NCBI GenBank assembly: GCA_013368315.1
Contig: JAACJM010000102.1
Coordinates: 235,941 to 299,940, forward strand
DNA from: Tetrapyrgos nigripes
Lineage: Eukaryota; Basidiomycota; Agaricomycetes; Agaricales; Campanellaceae
Direction of reading: 5' to 3'
Length of the DNA: 64,000 bases
Shown one piece after another: positions 20,022-30,560 of the stretch. The translations under genes and the position numbers were made by a program. Numbering within the stretch: the stretch's first letter is position 1; every line of letters starts with the position of its first letter. The notes under the pieces are model-generated. The model saw only the letters and a list, made by a program, of their open reading frames with translations. It was not told where the DNA came from and did not search any database.

Positions 20022-23000
20022 TTAGGATCCCCTAGGAATACTGTAAAATAGGGAAGTTTGCATTTGCTCTTGTTGCATCAGGAGGTCATATATCTGTAGG
20101 TTGCAACAAAGAGCAGCAGCATAAATAGGACCTCCAAAGTTACCACCACGGGAATTGATGATTGCTCCATGTTCAAGTAGCAGCTCTACTATGTTAATAT
20201 AGTATTCTTGTGCAGAACATAGAGCAGTGGATGCTGCTTGGAGAGCACTGCCATATGCACCACCCTGAGCATTTACATCTGCTCCCTTCTCAACCAAAAG
20301 CCTTACAAGGTTTTTGTTTCCCTTAAATGAGGCAGCCTGGAGAGCATTGCCATATACACCACCCTGAGCATTTACATCTCCTCCTTTCTCAACCAAAAGC
20401 TTTACAATCCCTTCTTGTTCCAGATATGAAGCAGCCTGAAGAGGAGTGCCATATTTACCACACTGACCATTTACATCTGCTCCCTTCTCAACCAACAGCC
20501 TGATAATGTCTTTCCAGCCATAATAAATAGCAGCATAGAGCGCATTTTGGTATTTACCACGCTGAGCGTTGACATCTGCTCCCTTCTCAACCAAAAGTGT
20601 TACAATGCTGGTATAGCCCTTATATACAGCAGCCTGCAGAGGAGTACCATATTCACCACACTGAGCATTCACATCTGCTCCCTTCTCAACCAAAAGCTTT
20701 ACAATCTCTTCTTGTCCCGTATATGAAGCAGCTTGAAGAGGAGTGCCATATTTATCCCAGTGACCATTTACATCTGCTCCCTTCTCAACCAAAAGCCTTA
20801 CAATGTCTTTGTAGCCCTTGTAGAAAGCAGCCTGGAGAGGATTGCCATATTTACCACCCTGAGCATTTATATCTGCTCCCTTCTCAACCAAAAGCCTCAC
20901 AATGCTGTGATGGCCCTTATGGAAAGCAGCCTGGAGAGGATTGCCATACTTACCACCCTCAGCATTTACATCTGCTCCCTTCTTCAGTAAAAGCTCTGCA
21001 ATGTCTTCATGGCCCTTGTATACAGCAGCTTGGAGAGCATTGCTGTATTCACCACCCTGAGCATTTACATCTGCTCCCTTCTCAAGCAAAAGCATTACAA
21101 GATCCTTACGGCCATAATAACAAGCAGTCTGGAAAGCATTCCCATATTTACCACCCTGAGTGTTAATATCTGCTGTTTCCTCCATCAATAACAACACTAT
21201 ATTAGTAGGGAGGCCAATAAGGATTGCCTGATAGAATGGAGAGGCAGAATGTTCAATTACAAACTGTGAGGGGTATGCAGCTCTTAACCATTGCCTACAT
21301 GATCTATTTGTATTTGTGAGCAGATGTAAAGCCAAAGACTTGATTGGATCCTCCAATGTTTGTAGATTTTTAACATGCTCTGGCCATATCTTTGCAGCAT
21401 AATCTAACAAAGGAAGCTGGTCTTTATTGATGGATTCATCTTCCCCATAACCCACCAGATAGATCATGCATGATTGAGCAATGAACTCATGTGCCAGCTG
21501 ATCATTTACATGAAAAAGTCCTGCTGAACTTGATTTGATTTGATTTGAAAGAATATACTCTTTTACTGATGGGTGTGCCAGTTGCAATGTGTGCTCAGTC
21601 TTCTTATCCCACCAGTTGATTGTTTCTTGGACTACAACTAATGTTGAGTCAACAATTTTTGACACTCCATTCACCTCTATTCTCCCAGTCACCTCCAAGT
21701 TCTTCCCCTCAAAATCAATTCGAAGGATTTCAGGTAGCAACTCCAAGGACAGCTTCTGAAATCCAAATAGCAGCCACTTCAGAATAGCTTGTACATCTTT
21801 ATGGTGACCATTTTTAGTTCTGAGCAATGCTTTCATATAAGTATCTTCCAAATCCTCTGGCAATTTCTTTAGGGCATTCAGTATCGCTGTGCGAGTTGCT
21901 AGTTCTTGCAATTGTTGAATTTGACAATCAACCCATCTGATCCTATGAAATATTTCAATCATCAACTATCATGTTTGAATCTATAACACTTACTGTCCAT
22001 GAGCTCCATGCACTAAAGCCTCTGTTACTTCTTTATGTACATTCACACTCAAAGGCCTCTTTTGGAAAACTTGCTCAATATGCCTTAGAATGTCTGAATT
22101 TACTACTTGTTCATGCAATGATATGTCATAAGTAGCAGAGCTGATTCCAATTGCACTGGCTGCATGTCTGGAGGATGCAAAGATATGTATCTTTGAATTG
22201 ATTTCAAGTATATCCAGAATGAATCTTGAAATCAAATGTTGATCTTGTGCCCGACATTCATCCAATGCATCCATGCTGAAGAATGTCGTTTCAGGAGCTG
22301 TAGCAAGGCTGACTTCATATCATCTGTGTTCATTTGATTTGTACCCAAGGCATGTTGCTCATACAGATTTTGTAACTTTGTCTGATTTAACTTCATGCCA
22401 GTTGAAAGCATGATAGCGGAGAGCAATCCCTTGTAAGTTGCTTTGACTTTGGTTTGATCCAGGGTGTCAAAATAAAAGTAAAAGACAGTATGGCCCTCTG
22501 CCTTCAAACTTGTGATAACATTTGTGCTGACATACAGGATATTCATTTTTTGATACAGGAGAAAAGAAACAAATTACTCACAGAAGAAAGGTTTTTCCAG
22601 AACCAGCTAAGTAGTTTAATCAGCAATTGTTATCTTTTATAAATACAGAGATTACCTACCTTTGCCCTGTAACCACAGTAGGCCACTGTCCCTCTTCCAA
22701 TTAAGCAATTTCGGATGCTTGAGAAGCCACATCCCAGTGCCTTGGGTCATCCTTTCATATGCAGTATTATAATTGACAGATGGATCAGGTGCATTGAGCC
22801 ACTCTTTGACTTGATTCACTGTAAATTATCAATATTTTACTTAATGTTTCTCAAAACAATTCAGAGCCAATCAACTTACTTGTGACAACATTTTGCACAA
22901 CAAAGGTATTACTCCGTGCTGTGTGAAGCATAAATCAAATTTAATCTAGTCAGCAAAAAACATTGTTGTTTACCAATTTGAATATTGTTGTTGGAGCTAA

Positions 23001-23279
23001 CAGTCTGACTATAATCATTGTTGATAGTCTGGATCTGGTCTCCCTGGACATTGTTCATATGCACATCCCTGCCTGCAGCAATCCTTGATCCTTGTTGAAT
23101 TGGACAATCCAAATAAGTCTCATTCTCAGCTGCTCTAGCAACTGGACCAGTATCTGGATCTAGATTTCATAGAGGATGAAAAGCACAGTTCATTTCCTGA
23201 ATTCTTGTTTATACTTACCTGCTAATATCATTCTTTTACGTTTGTTTTGTTTAGTCACATCGCCAATGCCTCGTTTCAT
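20022..23279 (-). CDS. NACHT-ankyrin NLR, one probable frameshift
   Basis: Fungal STAND receptor: NACHT NTPase with C-terminal ankyrin repeats, presumed cytosolic sensor of the incompatibility/innate-immunity type. My exon model (minus strand) is 23,279-23,219; 23,159-22,974; 22,918-22,880; 22,818-22,660; 22,606-22,582; 22,526-21,994; 21,942-20,022, with introns of 51-158 bp, all GT-AG. It sums to 2,924 nt. Adding one base gives exactly 975 codons, and the needed frame change sits at about 22,281-22,296, just before Walker B (MDALDECR). Walker A is GKAGSGKT (about residue 149), on a 25-nt exon. A HPSVKEYILS-type segment lies about residue 460, and about twelve 33-residue ankyrin repeats span about residues 570-965. 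The short N-terminus has GRDVHMNNVQGDQIQT, Asn/Gln-rich and unlike any enzymatic effector domain. Intact except for the frameshift, which could be real or a sequence error. Confidence 0.85.
20060..21240 (-). repeat. Array of near-identical ankyrin repeats
   Basis: About twelve 99-bp units encode ankyrin repeats of consensus G-G-K-Y-G-N-P-L-Q-A-A … L-L-V-E-K-G-A-D-V-N. Most units share the invariant LLVEKGADVNAQGG block, while the residues after QAA (for example FHKGHHSI, SYTGQEEI, VYKGYTSI, IYYGWKDI) vary sharply. The eleventh unit has an eight-residue insertion (TALCSAQE). An antisense open frame of 189 codons over the array is only a shadow of the periodicity. Confidence 0.9.
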
Positions 23280-23441
23280 TCTTGAAATGATGGTTGATGG
23301 TACAGCGCAGGAAGTTTGGAAAGTGTCTAAAGTCACATGAGTGTTTATGAGAAGCGCAACAAGACATGATCATTGACAGCAAGCAGAAGTTACCCCACTG
23401 GCTGCCAAGATGACTGTCGCACTGAGAAGGTGTACAGTACA
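23280..23441. promoter_or_regulatory. Presumed promoter side of the NACHT gene
   Basis: Only about 160 bp separate the NLR start codon from the Gypsy-B target duplication, so the element landed in or at the edge of the likely promoter. No TATA or other motif is convincing in what remains. Confidence 0.35.
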
Positions 23442-23446
23442 CCTAT

Positions 23447-23829
23447 TGTAAGGGCGACTCCTGGCACGTGAGGCACTCACTCAACAACTGCAGGAGGAGA
23501 TCCAAAGTATATATAAATCAGTGCTAGACAATACAAGACTAACATACTACGCACCTGCAGGAGGAGATCCAAAGAGAAAAACTCAAGAATACTCACCTGC
23601 AGGGAAGGGGTATATATACTTGTATGAAGGCCTGGGAAAAGATCTGCAAAACTATACAGCAGCAACGAAGTAATAGAAAAGTGGAATGATGGGAGATCAG
23701 AATGATGAACAATAATGATGGATGATGAAATGATGAAACAAGAGTAAACAAGTCAATGGAGTCCAGATAAAACAAGAACAAACAAGTCCTAAAGGAGAAG
23801 AGAAAAGAAAAGGAAACTGTCCCCTTACA
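23447..23829 (-). repeat. Gypsy-B LTR (3' side of element)
   Basis: 383 bp, TGTAAGGGCGACTCCTGGCA … GTCCCCTTACA. It contains a repeated CTGCAGG motif and a short AT-rich TATATATA segment. Confidence 0.95.
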
Positions 23830-23840
23830 TCACCCCCCTA

Positions 23841-25330
23841 CTAGACCTGCAGCGACCTCGACGCAGCACGCCAGTTACTGGAATGATCAGCTGGAGATAC
23901 TCGCACCGTCTTAACAGCATCAGGATACCTTGTATAGAAGTCTGCCACTGCCTTTGGAGCATGTACCAAATCCTCTGCATGTTCCCATGAATCATCCTGT
24001 GGTCCATAGCCTTTCCATCGAACAAGGTATTGCAACTTTTTCCAACATCCATATCGACGACTATCAAACTCTTCTTCACCATCAATGATTTCAGGGTCAG
24101 GGGGTGGGTCAGGTTTTCGACCAGAGATAGGGTCTTCAACATAGCAGTTGAGTTTGATGATGGGGAAAACTGGGTGGAGGCGTTTCATGGATGGGGGAAG
24201 TTTCAGTTTGTAAGCACCCTTGCCAACTTCTTGAAGTACAGTGTAAGGCCCAAGCCAATGGTGACTGAGTTTCTTTGATGGACGAGTTGTGTTAATGTCA
24301 GAGCCATTCAGCCAGACCTTGTCACCAGGTGTGAAAACAGGGGCAGGAGTGTGTTGGCAGTTATAGTATTGGGTGTACTCTGACTTGGCCTTTGTGAGTG
24401 CTGCTTGTGCCTCTGTCCAGCCTGACTTAAGCCGATCGACTAAGTCATTGACATTGTCCATCTTTGACCACTGGGTGTGAGGCTCAAAACCCATCTGAGG
24501 ATTCTGACCAGTGTCAATCATGAAGGGAGTTTGCTGAGTCGATGCATGGATCTTATTGTTGTAGGAGAACTCAGCAGTGGGTAGTAACTCGTCCCAATCA
24601 TCCTGTCATTGGCTCACCCACTGGTGCAGGTAACCTTCTAGCTCTTGATTGACACATTCAGTCTGTCCATCCATCTGTGGGTGATAGGCTGTAGAGAGTT
24701 CCTGTTTGACACCAGCCATCCTACAGAGTTCCCACATGAAGTCTGCAACAAACTGTGGGCCACAGTCAGAGCGTGCTGATCTGGGCATCCCATGGTGCTT
24801 CCATACTTCCCTGAAGTAGATGCGAGCAGCTCCTTCAGCAGTAACTGTTGTATGAGTCCAGAGGAAGTGACCTCTCTTGCCAAGCATGTCTACGACAACC
24901 ATGACTGCGTTGTACCCATGAGCTTCTGGTAGCTCCACAATGAAGTCGACTGACACTGATTGCCATGGTTCAGTGGGAGTTTCAGAAGGGACAAGCTCTC
25001 CAATGAGGAGACGATGACGTGTCTTGGTTCGCATGCACAGATCGCAAGTGTTGGTGTACTGTCCAATGTACCGAGACATCTGGGGCCACCAGTAGTTGCA
25101 TGAGACGAGTTCAATGGTCTTGAAATGTCCAGGGTGACTGGCGACCTTGGTGTCATGGTGTTGGGAGACTATGCGACAACGGAGGTCATGGGAAGGAGGA
25201 ACATAGATCTTGCCTTGGAAATACAACAGCCCTTCACGTTCATCCCATTCAGTGTGGGACTTGCACAATGCCTGCACAGCATGCATGACTTGTTCTTACA
25301 GTTCATTTTCACGAACAGCAAAGTGGACGT
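23841..25330 (-). pseudogene. Gypsy-B integrase and chromodomain
   Basis: The integrase zinc-binding HHCC region (QHHDTKVASHPGHFKT … CDLCMRTKT), the rve catalytic core (VDFIVELPEAHGYNAV, then SDCGPQFVADF, then STAYHPQMDGQTE) and an SH3-like PGDKVWLNGSDI segment are followed by a chromodomain (LQYLVRWKGYGPQDDSWEHA). A TGA near 24,605 (in the context Q-stop-QDDW) and a TAA near 25,297 interrupt the frame. The chromodomain predicts targeting to histone-marked heterochromatin, which is knowledge of the family. Confidence 0.9.
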
Positions 25331-25357
25331 CTCTGAGGATTTTGACTTCTTCACCAG

Positions 25358-26727
25358 TTAGGTCAACTGCAGTAGTGATGGCTTGAGCAGCACAATGTCT
25401 GAATTGTCATCAGTACCATGATCAGGTCGGCGAGACAAGGCATCAGGCTTGCCCATAGTACGGCCAGGGCAGTGATGTAACTGGAAGTCAAAACGGGAGA
25501 GGAACAGGGACCATCGTGCCTGACGTCGATTGAGCTTCTTTGTGGTTTGGAAATACTCCAAGTTCTTATGATCTGTCCAAATTTCTACAGGAAAGCGTCC
25601 ACCTTCCAGGAAGTGTCTCCACTCTTCAAGGGCTTGGATGATGGCTAGCATTTCCTTGTCATGGATCTTGTAGTTGCATTCAACAGCATTGAGACTTTTG
25701 GAGTAGAATGTGACTGGATGCCACTTGTCATCATCTGGGGACTGCTGAGATAAGACTGCTCCTGTAGCGTAGTCGGAGCTGTCTGATTCCAAGCAGTATG
25801 GACGAGGACAGGGGAGGAGGTGATTAGGGACTTCATGGTGTTAAAGGCATCCTGAGCATCCTTAGACCAGTCAAACTCGACGTCTTTCCGGGTCAGCTCA
25901 AACAGTGGTCATGCATGATGGGAGAAGTCCTGGATGAACTGACGGTAGAAGTTGGTGAATCCAAGGAAGGAGGAAACGTCCTTCTTGCTCTCAGGCACAG
26001 GCCACTCTGCAACACCGGACACCTTGACAGGGTCCATCTCGACACGGTTATGGGAGATGATGACACCAAGGTATTCAATGTGGGTCTTCTCAAACTCACA
26101 TTTGTCAGCTCTCAGGTACAACTTGTGCTACCTCAACCAGTCTAGGACTAGGTGAGTCACACGACGATGCTCCTCAACAGTCTTGGTATAGATCAAGATG
26201 TCATCAAGGTAGACAGATACAACACCCTCCATGATGAGATCATGGAGAATGTCATTCATCATCATCTGGAAGGTCACAGGGCTGTTAGTGAGACCAAAGA
26301 ACATGACGAGGGGTTCAAAGAGACCATGGTTGGTGCGGAAAGCTGCCTTCCATTCATCACCTTCACGAATCCGGATATTGTTGAAACCCCAACGTACATC
26401 CAATTTAGTGAAGTACTGTGTGCCCTTGAGATTATTGACAAGTTCGTTAATCAAGGGTAATGGATAGTGGTTTTTAATCGTCATCTCGTTTAGCACACGA
26501 TAGTCTTGGACAAGTCGGAGGCTTCCATCCTTCTTCTTTACGAAGAAGACTGGAGACACCATGGGGGATTTAGAGGGACGAATACGACCAGTGGACAGAT
26601 TTTCTGTAAGGAATTTGTTGAAGGCCTTTTGCTCGTTAGGAGCAAGTGGATAGACCTTGCAGTTGGCAGGTTTAGAGTCAGGAACTAACTCTACTGCATG
26701 GTCCCATGGTTTACGATCTGGCAACAC
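25358..26727 (-). pseudogene. Gypsy-B reverse transcriptase and RNase H
   Basis: RT core: [52 protein letters not shown] and the catalytic YLDD box (GVVSVYLDDILIYTK). After a TAG at about 26,128-26,130 the thumb/connection follows (VEFLGV-like IEYLGVIISHN, FLGFTNFYRQFI). RNase H has [21 protein letters not shown] and [12 protein letters not shown]. There is a TGA near 25,910 and a frame change near 25,800. All catalytic landmarks survive. Confidence 0.92.
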
Positions 26728-26739
26728 ATTGAAAGAATC

Positions 26740-28560
26740 CTTGGAGAAGACATCTGCATAGTCATAGAAGTGATCAGGAAGGCTGTCATGAGGGTCCCTT
26801 GAGGCCTTAGCATGTGCTTCTGACTTGTTGCATTGATGAATTCCGACTCTGGAGGAACTGAAGCAACAAATATGTGATCACCTTCTTCAATAGGGACGTC
26901 GTCGGGGAAGTCATCACAACCTAAAGTTCCAACACTATTCATCTTATCTTCACCAGGATCCAGTTCAAGGACATGGGGAGTTGGGCCCTCCTGACAAAGT
27001 TCTAGAGCACGGCATTGGTGACAAGTAGTAGAGAGGAGTAGTTGGCATTCCTGTTGCACTTCGTCATGACATGTGGAGCATTGCCTTGGGCACCAGCTAA
27101 GTTTGACATCACCATTGTCCCAATCTACCTCTGGGCTATGGGCTCGTAACCATCCATAACCAAGAATGATGTCTTGGCTGCCAAGCTGAGTAACTGCAAG
27201 TTGGATGCGTTCAGAGTGGTCTTGGAAGCGTAGGACAGTATCCAAGATTTTGGTAATAGCCCCAGCCTCATTTGGGGTGCTGTCAACATTGAAGACAGGA
27301 ATGGGCCGTTGGAGTTTCCGAGTTGGGATGGAGTTCTTGGTGATAAACTCAGCATTGGCATAACCCATGCTAGTAGCTCCACTATCGATGAGCGCACTGC
27401 CAGAGATCAGAGAGGAAGAGGAGCTTGGGCAGGGGCTGGCGCATGAGAGGCAGGAGCAGGAGCAGGAGCAGGAACAGGGAACTGGATTGGAAAGAGGGAA
27501 CGGCCCTGAGGTTGAGTACGAGAGGGGAAGGAAGGCTTGGGCAGACCAGGGGGCACACTCCTTTGAGTGCTACGGAAGATTGTGTCTTCCTGTTCGTGCT
27601 TATCAAACCTCTTGGCCAGGGAATACCAAGCCATGACATCCCATTCCTGTGGACGAGCTTCTGCCTCTGCAACCTTCTTTTCTAAAGTGGGCCACAGTCC
27701 ACGTTGGAACTTGAGGACCACCATCTGACCGACATGTTTCGCATCCTCAAGTCAGGCCTTGATGGCAGGGTTGGTGGGGTTGGTGGAATAGAGGACGGGC
27801 TCAACGTTGAGGCCGGCCATGGTGATAAGAGCATGGAAGTTGTCGACATATTTGTCCACAGAAGTGGTGCCTTGAAAGTAGGAGGCACCTTCTAGGGTGA
27901 GGCTAGCCTGAGTGAGTTCATCTTCTGGCATGAACTCCCTAATGAACTCTTTTTTGAACTCTTCCCAGGTATCGAAACGGGAGGAGCCATAGAGGTGGTC
28001 ATGGTCGATGAGGCTCTGGCAGTAGGTGGCAGCACGACCTTTCTGGAAGTAAGACAACGCCCACACGATCTTGGCAATGTCGTCTTGGAAACGAACTGTG
28101 CTGCATAAATGATTGCACTAGTCCACCAGACTCAGCCATTAGAACGTTGACCGTCAAAGATGCCAGGCGGGGATGCCTTAGCATGTGAAGCTCCAGAAGA
28201 GTGATGAGAGGGAGGGGTAGAAGATGAAGCAGAGGATGGAGGTCGAGTGGGGTGTTGTGATGGGGGTTGAGTAGGTGGAGGGCAATTTCGGCCTTGGAGG
28301 GCAGCAAGGATCTTGGCAAGTTGCTCGCTCTGACTCTGAGAAGCCTGCTCAAGATGGGCCAGATGAGTGTCGAAAGCTTCAGACATCATGGGGGACCCAG
28401 GTAATGAGGCAGAAGGAACAGAGGGTGGAGAGAACTGAGGAGTGGAGGAGGAGTCTTGGGGAACTGTAGGAGGAGCAAGAGCAGTGTGAGTGCTATCAGA
28501 GTCGCTCTCACTGGTATCTGGAGCTCAGAAAGAAACGGTTGCCAAAGACAACTAGTCCAC
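26740..28560 (-). pseudogene. Gypsy-B gag and aspartic protease
   Basis: Gag: an N-terminal Ser/Pro/Thr-rich stretch, a coiled-coil-like EQASQSQSEQLAKILAALQG, then the capsid-like region FQKGRAATYCQSLI … DTWEEFKKEFIREFMPED. A proline/alanine-rich linker replaces any clear CCHC knuckle. The protease follows with SALIDSGATSMGYA (active-site DSG near 27,378) and the flap-proximal DIILGYGWLRAHSPEVDW. A TGA near 28,130 and a frame change between gag and protease disrupt it. Confidence 0.85.
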
Positions 28561-28580
28561 TTGATGAGGAGTTTTTCTAC

Positions 28581-28963
28581 TGTAAGGGCGACTCCTGGCA
28601 CGTGAGGCACTCACTCAACAACTGCAGGAGGAGATCCAAAGTATATATAAATCAGTGCTAGACAATACAAGACTAACATACTACACACCTGCAGGAGGAG
28701 ATCCAAAGAGAAAAACTCAAGAATACTTGCCTGCAGGGAAGGGGTATATATACTTGTATGAAGGCCTGGGAAAAGATCTGCAAAACTATACAGCAGCAAT
28801 GAAGTAATAGAAAAGTGGAATGATGGGAGATCAGAATGATGAACAATAATGATGGATGATGAAATGATGAAACAAGAGTAAACAAGTCAATGAAGTCCAG
28901 ATAAAACAAGAACAAACAAGTCCTAAAGGAGAAGAGAAAGGAAAAGGAAACTGTCCCCTTACA
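28581..28963 (-). repeat. Gypsy-B LTR (5' side of element)
   Basis: 383 bp, same ends as the partner LTR, with six transition differences between them. Followed by the CCTAT target duplication. Confidence 0.95.
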
Positions 28964-29254
28964 CCTATAAGGAAATTTCAAATGACATTTCGCATGTAAG
29001 GTAGTTGGTCGGGCTGGGCTGAAACCGGGTCCCGTGTCCCTAGCCATTTCTATGGATAAAATGGTAGATATCGGCACCCCATATAGACTGGGCGCTTGTC
29101 ATCTTGGTATATATCCATAGTGATACTTTTTTACCTACAAAAAACACCAACTGGTCAAGCATGCATGAAAGCAATGAGCTAGGGTATAGCAGGACAAAAT
29201 TGTATTGATGCCCCATATAGGGTGGGTGCTTGTAGGAGTGGGGTACAATATGTA

Positions 29255-29488
29255 CTCAGGGTCACAGAAAGTGACGGTCCCATGACATTATGTACATCTA
29301 AACTTTTTGTTCATCTTGAGCACTCCACTTCAATTGACCTCAAAATTTTAGCCATAGAAACATCTTGCAGATGTTAAAGAACAATGGGGTAGAGCTTGGG
29401 TCCCAGCAGAGTTCAGTGAGGCTCAAGGTGAACAAAAAAATTTACTGTGCTGAAAGTGTGGGAGACTGTCACTTTCCGTGACCATGAG
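29255..29488. mobile_element. Short MITE with TA flanks
   Basis: 234 bp. The left end CTCAGGGTCACAGAAAGTGA is mirrored at the right end (TCACTTTCCGTGACCATGAG) with about 22 of 25 positions matching. TA dinucleotides flank both ends (29,253-29,254 and 29,489-29,490). Non-coding. Probably a Tc1/mariner-type MITE. Confidence 0.6.
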
Positions 29489-30232
29489 TAGTTGACAGCT
29501 GGGTGGCTAAAACTAGGGAATGGATTCAAGGCAAGTGCTGTATTCAAGATGTCAATGAGCTATGGCCTTATAGGCTTATGATTCTGTTACTAGGGGTCAT
29601 ATGCAACATTTTGACACCCCACATAAGTTGGGCACTTGTCATCTTGATATCTAACAGTGCAGAAAGATTTTCGCATGAGAGAAAATACAAGTTTTGAGGT
29701 TGCATACCAAAAACAGTGGTTGGGTAGGAGTTGGGGTAGAGAACTTTTGACGCCTGGGAATCGGAATCTTCAACTTTTAAAGCAATCCGATCAGCCGTTG
29801 TGAAGATATGGCCAGAAAAGTGTAGAAAAGTGTAAACAAAAATATAACTTTGTAAAATACAGCCCATATCCCAATTAGGCAGCGCCCAGTGTGTGCTCGT
29901 TACGTCCATATGCTTTCGATGTTTATGAGTCTGTATCTGCGACTTTTAAGACGATCCGATGAGCGGTTGTCGAGATATAGACGAAATGGTGTTGAAAACC
30001 CACAATGTACATTGTGGGAGCCAATCAATAGAAGGCTCAAATTACATGAGAAGGGATTGATAGGCAACTTCTTTGACTGGCTACGAAAACTCTACGCCAA
30101 CGTATGTTATTGAGTCTAATGGTGAATTCTCCGAGACATTCAAATCACGTATGAGTGTTCTTATGGTGATCCAACCTCCCCCACCATTTGGCTTCTCTAT
30201 ATGCATGACTTTGTGCCTGAGGGACACCTTGA

Positions 30233-30560
30233 TGTTACGAGGCCTCTTAAAGGCCAAGTTAACTTAGGTCGAGACCCCGTGACTTTTTTAATTGAGTTGC
30301 AAAAATTACCACGGCTTCAAACTGCCATCCCTTTTTTCATTCTGGTTCATGTCGTAGCGACCTCCCAAAAATTACCACAGCTTTGAACTCCCACGCCACC
30401 CAAATTAAGCCGGTCTCTGCCTTTCCCGACAACCGAAATGTCTAGACTCAGTCTGGACCAGGTCCGGGGGCCATTGATGTCAACAACCACAATGTCATGC
30501 CATTGTGTTGACTCATCTCGCCTTCACTGCCAGCGTCATGTGTACACAGCTTTCTCTCTG
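30233..30560 (+). repeat. Dispersed repeat R, copy 1
   Basis: Begins GTTACGAGGCCTCTTAAAGG and continues through AGACCCCGTGACTTTTTTAA and TCTAGACTCAGTCTGGACCA to a GTGTTGACTC end. It is clearly homologous to 33,231-33,450 and less complete at its 3' side. A hairpin-forming GGCCTCTTAAAGGCC lies at its start. Confidence 0.75.

Larger units (their letters stand above)
23447..28963 (-). mobile_element. Gypsy-B, complete chromodomain LTR retrotransposon
   Basis: A 5,517-bp Ty3/Gypsy element on the minus strand with two 383-bp LTRs and a perfect 5-bp target duplication CCTAT (23,442-23,446 and 28,964-28,968). Gene order is gag, protease, RT, RNase H, integrase, chromodomain, as in chromoviruses. 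The LTRs differ at six sites, all transitions, implying a fairly young insertion. Stops and frameshifts in gag-pol make this copy non-autonomous. A primer-binding site of the usual initiator-Met type is not evident after the 5' LTR. Confidence 0.95.

Noticed and set aside
20597..21166. 189-codon open frame with repeated QPKALQ-like units, antisense to the ankyrin array
   Set aside because: It is the shadow of 99-bp periodic ankyrin coding DNA, which keeps all frames open. Other antisense repeats there have the same cause.
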